This document shows, in pieces, positions 32,151 to 40,009 of a stretch of DNA of 64,000 nt. The position numbers and the translations under genes are program-made. Numbering within the stretch: the first letter of the stretch is position 1; each line of letters opens with the position of its first letter. The notes beneath the pieces are model-generated. The model was not told where the DNA came from and did not search any database. It saw nothing but the letters and a program-made list of their open reading frames with translations. This DNA comes from Candidatus Levyibacteriota bacterium (GTDB taxonomy: Bacteria > Patescibacteria > Microgenomatia > Levybacterales > UBA12049): NCBI GenBank assembly GCA_016186625.1, contig JACPLG010000005.1, forward strand, positions 1 through 64,000, read 5' to 3'.

Positions 32151-33017
32151 ATGAAATTTATTGGGATAACATGGAAAAATATCAGAAGATCTCCATATCA
32201 AGCTATTGCAGCCGTGTTTATTATGATGCTTACTTTTCTGGCCTTTTCCATATTCTCATTTATTATTTTCGGCTCCTCGCGAATTATCGCTTATTTTGAA
32301 TCCAAACCCCAAGTTACGGCCTTTTTTAGAGACGAAGCGAGGCAGGAAGAAATTGATGAATTAGCAAAAACTCTTAAAGAGTCTGGTCTGATATCATCCG
32401 TTAAATTCGTCTCGAAGGAAGAGGCGCTTAACATTTACAAAGAGCAGAATAAAAATGATCCATTGCTTCTTGATTTAGTCACTGCGGAGATTCTTCCCTC
32501 GTCGCTTGAAATATCAACTTATCAGATAGAAGATTTAGCACTCGTTTCAGATACACTTAGGAAATCAACTATTGTTCAGGAGGTAGTGTTTCAAAAAGAC
32601 GTGGTTGCAACCTTGACGTCGTGGACCTCTGCTCTTAGAAAAATTGGGCTCGCTGTTGTTGCATTTCTGTCTCTAGTCTCATTATTCATAATGGTAACAA
32701 TAATAGGAATAAAAATATCTCAAAAAAGAACCGATATTGAAACAATGAGGCTCATTGGGGCAGGAAGCTGGTATATCCGCTGGCCATTTATTTTGGAAGG
32801 AATTTTTTACGGTTTGGTAGGTGCGTTTGTAGGATGGTTTATTTCAGTCGGAACTCTTTTGTACGTAACTCCATATCTTTCCTCCTTCCTGCGAGGAATT
32901 CCACTTTTCCCGATTTCTCCCATAATTCTTTTGCAACTATTGGGAATTGAGGTTGTGGTTGCAATTGTGCTTGGAGCGTTCTCTAGTTATCTCGCAGTCC
33001 TTCGATATTTGAAATAA
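32151..33017 (+). CDS. ftsX: Cell division permease-like protein FtsX
   Basis: 288 residues with four membrane helices (about 20-45, 166-190, 213-240, 258-285) and a periplasm-facing loop of about 110 residues between helices 1 and 2 that in known FtsX proteins recruits EnvC- or PcsB-type hydrolase activators. QVTAFFRDEARQEEIDELAKTL and MRLIGAGSWYIRWPFILEG are typical of the family. Its place between ftsE and a coiled-coil M23 protein reproduces the known FtsEX plus activator module. Confidence 0.93.
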   Translation: MKFIGITWKNIRRSPYQAIAAVFIMMLTFLAFSIFSFIIFGSSRIIAYFESKPQVTAFFRDEARQEEIDELAKTLKESGLISSVKFVSKEEALNIYKEQNKNDPLLLDLVTAEILPSSLEISTYQIEDLALVSDTLRKSTIVQEVVFQKDVVATLTSWTSALRKIGLAVVAFLSLVSLFIMVTIIGIKISQKRTDIETMRLIGAGSWYIRWPFILEGIFYGLVGAFVGWFISVGTLLYVTPYLSSFLRGIPLFPISPIILLQLLGIEVVVAIVLGAFSSYLAVLRYLK

Positions 33018-33058
33018 TCCGATTTATAATCCGGCTAAACATCGATTGAAGTAGAGTG

Positions 33059-33064
33059 TATAAT
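33059..33064 (+). promoter_or_regulatory. -10 element of the M23 gene
   Basis: TATAAT 12 bases before the ATG at 33077, predicting a leader of about 6 bases. No -35 seen. Confidence 0.55.
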
Positions 33065-33076
33065 TAAATTGCTGGC

Positions 33077-34258
33077 ATGGGAAGGATAAACCTAAGAAAA
33101 ACAGTACTTGCTATCTTTTTTTGCTTTCTAATTTTGGGAGCAGTTTTAAAAAATGCGATTGCTCAATCTCCGACTCTAACTCCAACCCCGACTCCTTCTA
33201 AAAATAGAGCGGAAATTCTTAGGCAAATAGATGAAACTCAGACAAAAATAAGCGAACTCCAGAATCAGGAAAAGACTTTATCATCTCAAATAAAAGTAAT
33301 TGATAATCAAATTAAGTTAACAGAGCTAAAAATAGAATCTACAAAGCAACAGATTTCAGATTTGACTTTAGACATTGATACAGCAGATAAAAAAATAGAC
33401 AAGCTTGAAGGTTCTCTGGATGCATTATCTAAGGTTCTAATTAACAGGATAAAAGAAACTTATATTGTTGGTACAACATCCCCATTCCAGATACTTCTTT
33501 CGTCAGGAAGCGTTCAGGATTTTATAAAAAAAGCAAATTATCTTCGCATTGCCCAAGCTCATGATAAAAGACTGATTTACGATACCGTACAGGCCAAAAA
33601 CGATTATTCAAATCAAAAGGAGATATTTGAAGATAAAAAATCCAAAATCGAACAGCTTAAAGTCGAGCTTGAAGGTTATAATGAACAACTTGATGCGGAT
33701 AGAGAGGGGAAAGAGCAGCTTTTAGCAATCACTAAAAATGATGAAGCAAAATTTCAAGAAATTCTAGCAAGGCTAAGGGCTGACGCCGCCTCAATTAGTC
33801 GGGCTCTTGGAAATATTACCGCCAATATAGGACCTGTTAATCGTGGTGATATTATAGCTTCCGCTGGTAATACAGGCTGTTCAACAGGCGCACATCTCCA
33901 CTTTGAAGTTATGACTCCTGCAAGAGTAGAGGGCGAACAAGTTATTGGCAGGGAAAATAAGGTAAATCCGATGGATTATATTAATAATGGTAAATTTCAA
34001 CACCCACTGCCCAATAGCATAATTACAACGTCCTATGCCCAACCTTATTTTCTCGGCGTGCATACTGGTACAGATTTCGCTTACCCTTTTAGTGAAGGAC
34101 CTACTTTTGGACGCCCTATTTATGCTGCCGAAGGAGGAATAGCTTACCTTTCTCAAGACTCGCAATTATGTAAAGGATTTGAATCTAATGGACTGGGTAA
34201 GGGACTCGTTATTGACCATCAGAATGGATTTGTAACGCTCTATTGGCACATACCATAA
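33077..34258 (+). CDS. Coiled-coil M23 (LytM-type) peptidase or activator with circularly permuted catalytic domain
   Basis: 393 residues. A signal sequence (residues 1-29, ending near AIAQS), a Pro/Thr linker, a long coiled coil (about 45-250) as in EnvC/PcsB, then M23 motifs in an unusual order. GNTGCSTGAHLHFEV (about 263-277, the HxH motif that normally ends the domain) comes first, followed by GVHTGTDFAYP (about 327-337, the HxxxD motif that normally begins it) and by LYWHIP, the third His motif, at the very C-terminus. All metal and catalytic motifs are present, so activity is possible. It directly follows ftsE-ftsX, hence a probable FtsEX-controlled cell-separation hydrolase or activator. 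Confidence 0.82.
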   Translation: MGRINLRKTVLAIFFCFLILGAVLKNAIAQSPTLTPTPTPSKNRAEILRQIDETQTKISELQNQEKTLSSQIKVIDNQIKLTELKIESTKQQISDLTLDIDTADKKIDKLEGSLDALSKVLINRIKETYIVGTTSPFQILLSSGSVQDFIKKANYLRIAQAHDKRLIYDTVQAKNDYSNQKEIFEDKKSKIEQLKVELEGYNEQLDADREGKEQLLAITKNDEAKFQEILARLRADAASISRALGNITANIGPVNRGDIIASAGNTGCSTGAHLHFEVMTPARVEGEQVIGRENKVNPMDYINNGKFQHPLPNSIITTSYAQPYFLGVHTGTDFAYPFSEGPTFGRPIYAAEGGIAYLSQDSQLCKGFESNGLGKGLVIDHQNGFVTLYWHIP

Positions 34259-34301
34259 AAAAATAAAATATAAAAAATAAAATATTAAATATTTAGCAAA
34301 G

Positions 34302-35183
34302 ATGAAGAAGCATGTATTTGCTTTTGGGTTAAGTTTGTTTTTGTTTGCTTCATATATAACCCCGTCTTTTGCAGTCTCTTTGTCAGTGGATAGTTTTCCG
34401 AGTTCTATCGATCAATCAGAAGAAGCAGAGGTTGGCGTCACTCTTCTTTGTTCAGGCTGTAAAGACTCATACTTACGTGGTGTGTTTTACCCCACCGGCA
34501 CAAGCTATTTTGGTTACACTCAACATAATGCCGGAACTTGGAGTAACGCTCCAGCAAGTGGTTGTACAACTTTCTTTAAAGTTGAACAAGCAGATTTTAT
34601 AGAAGGGAGCTGGAGCGGAACTCTAAAAATAAAGCCAGATAAAGACAGTTCATATTATAAAGGGCCCAGTGAGTATTTTTTTAAAGTTGGCAGGTATACT
34701 TCAAGCTGTGGATCTGCGACCTGGTCGGAAGACGTGATTATTGCTATAAGCGGCCCTACTCCTACCCCGATTCCAATAAACACACCTACGCCCACTAAAA
34801 GCCCAACTCCTACAAAAATTCCAACTCAGAAAAAGACGGCTGCTTCGCAAGAAGGCAAAAGTCCTACAAAAACCCCAACTCCTAAGATAAGTCTTAATAG
34901 TGCCTCATCAAAAAACACTACTTCAAACCCTACCTCAACAAATACAAAAGATTTTGCCAGAATATCAACTCAATCAAAGCCTGCAACTCATTTCGCTGCC
35001 ATAAAAAACACTATAGAGGATAAGAGTGAGAAGGAGACAGAAGTCCTTGGCGCAAAAGATTCTAATTTATCGTTTGTCCCGGTTATATTAGGAATATTGT
35101 TAATCACTGTCTCAGGCGGTTTGATTGCATTTAAAAACAAAGAGATTATACGAGACCTTATAAAAATATGGATAAAAAGATAA
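34302..35183 (+). CDS. Secreted, C-terminally membrane-anchored protein, unknown
   Basis: 293 residues. Signal peptide (residues 1-24, FGLSLFLFASYITPSFA), an extracellular domain of about 130 residues with several Cys (LCSGCKDSY, SGCTTFF, SSCGSAT) likely in disulphides, a long Pro/Thr/Ser linker (about 155-235, TPTPIPINTPTPTKS), and a C-terminal helix (VPVILGILLITVSGGLIAF) followed by basic residues. Reads as a surface protein on a stalk. The family of the Cys domain is not recognised. The end overlaps tsaE by 16 bases. Confidence 0.72.
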   Translation: MKKHVFAFGLSLFLFASYITPSFAVSLSVDSFPSSIDQSEEAEVGVTLLCSGCKDSYLRGVFYPTGTSYFGYTQHNAGTWSNAPASGCTTFFKVEQADFIEGSWSGTLKIKPDKDSSYYKGPSEYFFKVGRYTSSCGSATWSEDVIIAISGPTPTPIPINTPTPTKSPTPTKIPTQKKTAASQEGKSPTKTPTPKISLNSASSKNTTSNPTSTNTKDFARISTQSKPATHFAAIKNTIEDKSEKETEVLGAKDSNLSFVPVILGILLITVSGGLIAFKNKEIIRDLIKIWIKR

Positions 35184-35626
35184 TTACAAGAGGAAGCGGC
35201 GAAACAGAAATTTTAGGATCAGAATTTTCGAAAAAACTCAAGGTTGGAGATGTTATTTTGCTTTTTGGAGAGTTAGGAGCGGGCAAAACTACGTTTGTCA
35301 AAGGAGTAGCAGAGGGTCTGGGAATAACAGAGCGGATTGCCTCCCCTACTTTTGTTTTGCTAAGAAGTCACAGGGTGAATAGAAATAACATCAAAAATCT
35401 AAATCACGTAGATCTTTATAGAATTGAAAAACCGCAAGAGCTTGAGAGTCTTGGTTTGCCCGAAATAATAGAGCAAGAAGGATCGGTCACAATAATTGAG
35501 TGGGCAGATAGGCTTTTAGATTTTAATTTAAAGAAGAGCCTTTCTTCGGGAGGACAGGTTTACAGGATTTATTTTAAGCACTTGAATAGAGGCCAGAGAG
35601 AGATTACAATAGAAAGCTATGGATAG
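35168..35626 (+). CDS. tsaE: tRNA t6A synthesis ATPase TsaE
   Basis: ATPase that assists TsaB-TsaD in placing threonylcarbamoyl on A37 of ANN-decoding tRNAs. 152 residues. FGELGAGKTTFVKGVAEGLG is Walker A, SPTFVLLRSH the switch region, NHVDLYRIEKPQELESLGLPEII and ITIIEWADRL are family signatures. It overlaps tsaC by 8 bases and forms a tsaE-tsaC-tsaB cluster; TsaD must lie elsewhere. Confidence 0.93.
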   Translation: MDKKIITRGSGETEILGSEFSKKLKVGDVILLFGELGAGKTTFVKGVAEGLGITERIASPTFVLLRSHRVNRNNIKNLNHVDLYRIEKPQELESLGLPEIIEQEGSVTIIEWADRLLDFNLKKSLSSGGQVYRIYFKHLNRGQREITIESYG

Positions 35627-36194
35627 TCTCAGTAAGGCAATTGAAGTTATACGAGAGGGTGGAATTGTAATTTTCCCAACAGATACCGCGTTTGGCATAG
35701 GGTGTCGGATGGACGACGAGAAAGCAATTGAGCGGCTTTTTAAAATTAAAAAAAGACCTGCCCAGCAAGCAACGCCGGTTTTATTTGACAATTTAAAAAG
35801 AGTTGATGAGTACGTATTGCCATATGGAAGCGATATCAAAAGATTAATGAAACGACATTGGCCCGGCGCTTTAACTATTGTAACCGCCTGTAAAATGACC
35901 AAAGTACCTTCTCTTGTTCGCGGTGGCGGAAAGACTTTAGGAGTGAGAATTCCCAACCATAGTGTTCCAATAAGGCTAATAAAAGCTGTAGACTCTCCAA
36001 TACTTGCGCCATCCGCTAACTTTCATGACGAGAAAACTCCGTATATATTCGAAGAACTGGACAAAACACTTATAAAACTAGTAGACTTTGTTATAGAGGG
36101 AGAAACCGGGGGGAGTCTCTCATCAACAGTAGTAGACTGTTCGAGACAACCTTGGAAAATAATCAGGCAGGGTGCAATCTTGCTTGATTTATGA
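35619..36194 (+). CDS. tsaC: L-threonylcarbamoyladenylate synthase (Sua5/YwlC/TsaC)
   Basis: Makes threonylcarbamoyl-AMP from threonine, bicarbonate and ATP, the first step of t6A synthesis. 191 residues. GGIVIFPTDTAFGIGC is the N-terminal substrate-binding motif, KIKKRPAQQATPVL the KxRxxxxPl motif, WPGALTIV, LGVRIPNHSVP and APSANFHDEKTP are conserved. It overlaps both neighbours (8 and 4 bases), so the three t6A genes are translated as a unit. Confidence 0.94.
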   Translation: MDSLSKAIEVIREGGIVIFPTDTAFGIGCRMDDEKAIERLFKIKKRPAQQATPVLFDNLKRVDEYVLPYGSDIKRLMKRHWPGALTIVTACKMTKVPSLVRGGGKTLGVRIPNHSVPIRLIKAVDSPILAPSANFHDEKTPYIFEELDKTLIKLVDFVIEGETGGSLSSTVVDCSRQPWKIIRQGAILLDL

Positions 36195-36499
36195 ATAAGC
36201 TGGTAATAGATACAACTGACGCAAAAAAAACGACAATAAAACTTGTATCGGACAAGCTCCTGGATAAAATAACAGAGGAAAATACCAAAAAATCCCAAAT
36301 TACCCTGATTCTTATAGACAAAATTCTAAAGAAAAATAAAATTAATCCTGCAGATTTGGATGAAATTGAAGTGAATACTGGGCCTGGATCATTTACGGGA
36401 ACTAGGGTTGGAGTGGCAATTGCAAATGCGCTTGGATTCGGACTTGATATAAAGGTAAATGGGAAAAAATCAAAGCAGGCTCTTCCCAGGTACTCATGA
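36191..36499 (+). CDS. tsaB: Short TsaB-like protein
   Basis: 102 residues where TsaB is usually 210-230. The N-terminal actin-like lobe is present: LVIDTTDAKKTTIKLV at the start and EVNTGPGSFTGTRVGVAIANALGFG, the hallmark of TsaB. The second lobe is missing. TsaB is a structural partner for TsaD, and the first lobe forms the dimer interface, so a one-lobe version may suffice. No trace of the missing half is seen downstream, where the CAP gene begins after 12 bases. Position after tsaE and tsaC supports the assignment. Confidence 0.82.
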   Translation: MNKLVIDTTDAKKTTIKLVSDKLLDKITEENTKKSQITLILIDKILKKNKINPADLDEIEVNTGPGSFTGTRVGVAIANALGFGLDIKVNGKKSKQALPRYS

Positions 36500-36505
36500 T
36501 ATACT
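36497..36505 (+). promoter_or_regulatory. Extended -10 promoter of the CAP-domain gene (leaderless)
   Basis: TGATATACT (TGn plus TATACT at 36500-36505), then 6 bases and the ATG at 36512. It overlaps the last codons of tsaB. Confidence 0.65.
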
Positions 36506-36511
36506 CACATT

Positions 36512-37363
36512 ATGCGCCAGTTCTTTTACTGCCTAATCTTTCCCCATCATTTAAATAATCATAGAGCCTCCTTTCTTCATCATAAAACGATTTTATTTTT
36601 AATTTCTTTTTTTATCCTAAGCTCTCTATTTTTCCCCTCAACTTTAAATCCGCTCGGAGAAAAGGTTAAAGCTTTTGCGGATATTTCAGTTGCGGAGCTA
36701 ATACAGGCTACAAATCAGAAGAGGATAGAGAATGGCCTTAGACCTCTTTCTAGTAACCCCCAATTATCAGAAGCAGCCGGAAAAAAAGCAGAAGATATGT
36801 TTGCCAAAAATTACTGGGCCCATAATAGTCCGACAGGCACTACCCCTTGGGTGTTCATAAGACAAGCTGGCTATAACTATATTTATGCTGGGGAAAATTT
36901 AGCCAGAGGTTTTAATTCTGCAAACGATGTTGTTAATGCGTGGATGGCTTCCCCAACCCATAGAGCCAATATCCTTTCAGCAAATTATAATGACGTCGGC
37001 TTTTCTGTGAAATCGGGAAGACTTGCGGGAGAGCAAACTTTTTTAGTAGTTCAGGAACTTGGCAGTAAGAGGATTTTGCCTGCAGTAAATCGGAGTCCGT
37101 CTCAAAATCAAAAAAGTGTCGCAGCTAAAAGAGTTTTAGGCTTTGAGATTGGTTCTTATCTTCCTATCAAGCCTAATTTTTCAAAATCTTCAGAGCTTGT
37201 TTTACTGATACTTCTCTTGTTTATAGCGGTTTTTTTAATAGATCTGATTATAATTGAGAGGAGAAAAATTACAAGGTTTGTCGGACATAATCTTGATCAT
37301 GCAATATTTTTGTCAATAATAATTTTGATTATATCCATATTCAATACAGGAATGGTGCTTTAA
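36512..37363 (+). CDS. CAP-domain (SCP/PR-1-like) membrane-bound protein
   Basis: 283 residues. One N-terminal hydrophobic helix (about 25-47) serves as signal or anchor. Residues about 62-190 form a CAP domain: ATNQKRIENGLRPLSSNPQLSEAAGKKAEDM, YWAHNSPTG, YAGENLARGFNSANDVVNAWMASPTHRANIL and NDVGFSVKSG, with the family His and Glu residues. Two C-terminal membrane helices follow (about 222-243 and 265-282). Bacterial CAP proteins of the YkwD type are secreted; their function is poorly known. Its stop overlaps the next gene by one base. Confidence 0.88.
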   Translation: MRQFFYCLIFPHHLNNHRASFLHHKTILFLISFFILSSLFFPSTLNPLGEKVKAFADISVAELIQATNQKRIENGLRPLSSNPQLSEAAGKKAEDMFAKNYWAHNSPTGTTPWVFIRQAGYNYIYAGENLARGFNSANDVVNAWMASPTHRANILSANYNDVGFSVKSGRLAGEQTFLVVQELGSKRILPAVNRSPSQNQKSVAAKRVLGFEIGSYLPIKPNFSKSSELVLLILLLFIAVFLIDLIIIERRKITRFVGHNLDHAIFLSIIILIISIFNTGMVL

Positions 37364-37626
37364 TGAAAAAAAACCATACAACATATTATATTCTATTAGC
37401 ATCAATACTCTTGGCTGGTTTTATATTAATTTTAAGTGCTCATCCAGACAGAGGGCTTCAGATGAGCCTAGTTATTGGACTAAGCTTTGCTTATGTACTT
37501 GTTGGGATACTTCATCATTTGATAAACCATGATTTAGTGGCTAAAATTGTGATAGAATACGTTCTTGTTGCAAGTCTTGGTATTGCAACAGCTTTTTTTG
37601 TATTCAAAGGAGGATTTGGTTTTTAA
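37363..37626 (+). CDS. Small membrane protein, unknown
   Basis: 87 residues with three predicted helices (about 8-25, 33-52 and 63-84) and a central HHLINHD segment. ATG overlaps the CAP gene stop by one base (TAATG), implying translational coupling and perhaps a joint function. No family recognised. Confidence 0.65.
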   Translation: MKKNHTTYYILLASILLAGFILILSAHPDRGLQMSLVIGLSFAYVLVGILHHLINHDLVAKIVIEYVLVASLGIATAFFVFKGGFGF

Positions 37627-37671
37627 TAACCTGTTTGGCAAGTTCAGGAGAATGTTAAGTTTAATCAAAAT

Positions 37672-38388
37672 ATGAAAGGTGTAATTTTAGCAGGGGGATT
37701 AGGTACTCGCCTTTATCCCTTAACGCATGTAACTAACAAGCATTTGCTTCCGGTTTATGATAAACCGATGATTTTTTATCCTATAGAAACATTGGTTAAA
37801 GCAGGCATAAAAGACATACTGATAGTTACAAGTGGTCCCCACGTGGGACATTTCTTAGGAATTCTAAAAAACGGAAATGAACTGGGGGTAGATCATCTTG
37901 AATATGCCTATCAGGAAAAACCTGACGGAGGAATTGCAGATGCGCTGTCTTTGGCAGAAAGCTTTGCAGATGAGGAGCCAATAACCGTGATTTTAGGAGA
38001 TAACACAACGGATGCAGACATAAGTGAAGAAGTGACCAGCTTCAAAGACGGAGCATTGGCTTTTCTTAAAGAGGTAAGAGATCCTGAGAGATTTGGGGTT
38101 GCGTTTTTCGACGAAAATAAAAATATAACAGGAATAGAAGAAAAGCCTAAAAATCCAAAAAGCAATATGGTAGTGACCGGAGTTTATATTTACGACGGGA
38201 AAGTGTTTGGGCACATCAGAAGTTTAAAACCCTCCGATAGAGGTCAGCTTGAGGTAACTGATTTAAATAATATTTATATTAAGAATGGAGAATTTAAATG
38301 GGCAGAATTGGATGGGTTTTGGAGCGATGCGGGTACATTTGACAGTCTTTTTGCCGCAAGTAAATACTGGGCAGAAAAAAATAAATGA
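37672..38388 (+). CDS. rmlA: Glucose-1-phosphate thymidylyltransferase-like nucleotidyltransferase
   Basis: 238 residues. GVILAGGLGTRLYPLT is the nucleotide-binding loop, NKHLLPVYDKPMIFYP the sugar-phosphate pocket, and VILGDNTTD the metal-binding Asp region. WSDAGTFDSL matches RmlA's W-D-TGT segment. It is the short form, lacking the C-terminal extension (RmlA is usually 290). Directly overlapped by rmlB, so the pair makes dTDP-4-keto-6-deoxyglucose. RmlC and RmlD are not in the window, so the final sugar is unknown. Confidence 0.9.
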   Translation: MKGVILAGGLGTRLYPLTHVTNKHLLPVYDKPMIFYPIETLVKAGIKDILIVTSGPHVGHFLGILKNGNELGVDHLEYAYQEKPDGGIADALSLAESFADEEPITVILGDNTTDADISEEVTSFKDGALAFLKEVRDPERFGVAFFDENKNITGIEEKPKNPKSNMVVTGVYIYDGKVFGHIRSLKPSDRGQLEVTDLNNIYIKNGEFKWAELDGFWSDAGTFDSLFAASKYWAEKNK

Positions 38389-39392
38389 AGATTTTAGTAA
38401 CTGGCGGAGCCGGTTTTATCGGCTCCAACTTTATCCTCTATTGGGTTAAAAATTATCCTCAAGATCAAATTATAAACTTTGATAAGCTAACCTACGCCGG
38501 AAATTTAGAAAATCTTAAGGATATTGAGAAGAATCCAAGCTATTCTTTTGTCAAAGGCGATATTTGCAATGTCTCGGAGGTTGATATAGCAATGCGGGGA
38601 GTTGATTGGGTAGTTCACTTTGCAGCCGAGAGTCATGTGGACAGATCAATCATGGAGCCGGCTGCGTTTGTTATGACAAATGTTGTTGGAACGCAAGTTC
38701 TACTTGACGCTTCCCTAAAAAATAATATTAAACGCTTTCACCATGTATCAACAGATGAGGTATTTGGGCAACTCTTACTAGATTCTGATCAAAAGTTTAA
38801 CGAATCAACCCCGTATAATCCAAGGAGTCCCTATTCTGCAAGTAAAGCAGGCTCTGACCATTTGGTCCGCTCCTATCACTATACCTTCGGTCTTCCAATT
38901 ACAATTACAAATTGCTCTAATAATTTTGGTCCGTACCAATTTCCGGAAAAAATAATTCCACTAGCGATTACAAATCTAATTGAAGGTAAAAGGATTCCAA
39001 TCTATGGCGATGGTTTGCATGTTCGCGATTGGTTATATGTTGAAGATCACTGCAGCGCAATTGATCTGGTTTTGTCAAAAGGAAAAGTGGGGGAAACGTA
39101 TTGTGTGGGAGGCATGAGCGAAGACATAAATAATCTGGAAGTTGCAAAAAAAATTGTCCGAATTTTAGGTAAGAGTGAAGATATGATTGAGTTTGTGAAA
39201 GACAGGCCGGGGCATGACCGCCGCTATGCAGTTGAGTGGTCGAAAATAAAAAAAGAACTGGGATGGGAGCCCTTGCATTCGTTCGATCAGTGGCTTGAGG
39301 AGACTATTTCTTGGTATAAGAAAAATGAAAATTGGTGGAGGAAAGTAAAAAGCGGGGAATATAAGAAATATTACGAGCAACAATACAAATGA
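38385..39392 (+). CDS. rmlB: dTDP-glucose 4,6-dehydratase
   Basis: 335 residues, extended short-chain dehydrogenase. TGGAGFIGSNF binds NAD; HFAAESHVDRSI, STDEVFGQL and YSASKAGSDHLVRSY (Tyr-x-x-x-Lys) are active-site motifs specific for RmlB; NCSNNFGPYQFPEKIIPL and GDGLHVRDWLYVEDHC are further signatures. It overlaps rmlA and the next Nudix gene by 4 bases each. Confidence 0.96.
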   Translation: MKILVTGGAGFIGSNFILYWVKNYPQDQIINFDKLTYAGNLENLKDIEKNPSYSFVKGDICNVSEVDIAMRGVDWVVHFAAESHVDRSIMEPAAFVMTNVVGTQVLLDASLKNNIKRFHHVSTDEVFGQLLLDSDQKFNESTPYNPRSPYSASKAGSDHLVRSYHYTFGLPITITNCSNNFGPYQFPEKIIPLAITNLIEGKRIPIYGDGLHVRDWLYVEDHCSAIDLVLSKGKVGETYCVGGMSEDINNLEVAKKIVRILGKSEDMIEFVKDRPGHDRRYAVEWSKIKKELGWEPLHSFDQWLEETISWYKKNENWWRKVKSGEYKKYYEQQYK

Positions 39393-39865
39393 TTAACTGC
39401 AGGTTTGAAAACGGGAGAAAAACCAGTCTTCGCCATTGCGTTGTAGATGCTCTAGTTATAGACAAAGGAAAAATTCTTTTAATAAAAAGGGCCCCACGTC
39501 TTCTAAATGGAGGAAAATATGCAGTTATTGGCGGATATATCGAAAGAGACGAAGATTCAAAACAAGCTCTCATAAGAGAAGCAAAAGAGGAAACAGGATA
39601 TCATATTATGCCTGTTGAATTGTTTCGAATCGCTGATAATCCGGACAGGCCACAAGAAGATAGGCAAAACGTCGCATTTTTCTACCTTGCAAAAGTTATA
39701 AAAAAAATCGGAGGAGGAAATGACGAAGTAAGCGAAATTAGGTGGTTTGATTTAAACAATTTGCCTCCAAAAAATCTGTTTGCCTTTGATCATTATGGAA
39801 CGATTGAGTTGTATAAAAGATATCTTAAGAAAAAATTTCCACTCCCATTTGTTGGGAAGATATAA
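39389..39865 (+). CDS. Nudix hydrolase
   Basis: 158 residues. GGYIERDEDSKQALIREAKEETGY matches the Nudix box (G x5 E x7 REUxEExGU). The N-terminal RHCVVDALVIDKGKILLIKRAP and later NVAFFYLAKV form the fold. Substrate unknown; in a nucleotide-sugar operon it could clear NDP-sugars or be a general house-cleaning enzyme. Starts in a 4-base overlap with rmlB. Confidence 0.9.
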   Translation: MINCRFENGRKTSLRHCVVDALVIDKGKILLIKRAPRLLNGGKYAVIGGYIERDEDSKQALIREAKEETGYHIMPVELFRIADNPDRPQEDRQNVAFFYLAKVIKKIGGGNDEVSEIRWFDLNNLPPKNLFAFDHYGTIELYKRYLKKKFPLPFVGKI

Positions 39866-39939
39866 CTCCAATTTCTTACATCCGCTTCTTAAAAATGGTA
39901 AAATAGATTGTTAGGAGGAGAGAGAACTCCATTGTTATT

Positions 39940-39998
39940 ATTGTTTAATTGTTGGACTTAGACCTTTTAACAATGCAGCAATTGAACAATTAAGCAAT
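39940..39998. repeat. Inverted repeat between Nudix gene and ugd
   Basis: ATTGTTTAATTGTT (39940-39953) and AACAATTAAGCAAT (39985-39998) are inverted arms matching at 13 of 14 positions, around a 31-base loop. The right side is a run of short units (AATTGAAC, AATTAAGC, AATTTGG). It belongs with the other hairpins made of short tandem units in this window. Confidence 0.7.
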
Positions 39999-40009
39999 TT
40001 GGTATTTAT

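Noticed and set aside
33881..34165. 94-residue minus-strand frame across the M23 motifs
   Set aside because: Antisense shadow. The sense strand carries intact M23 motifs.
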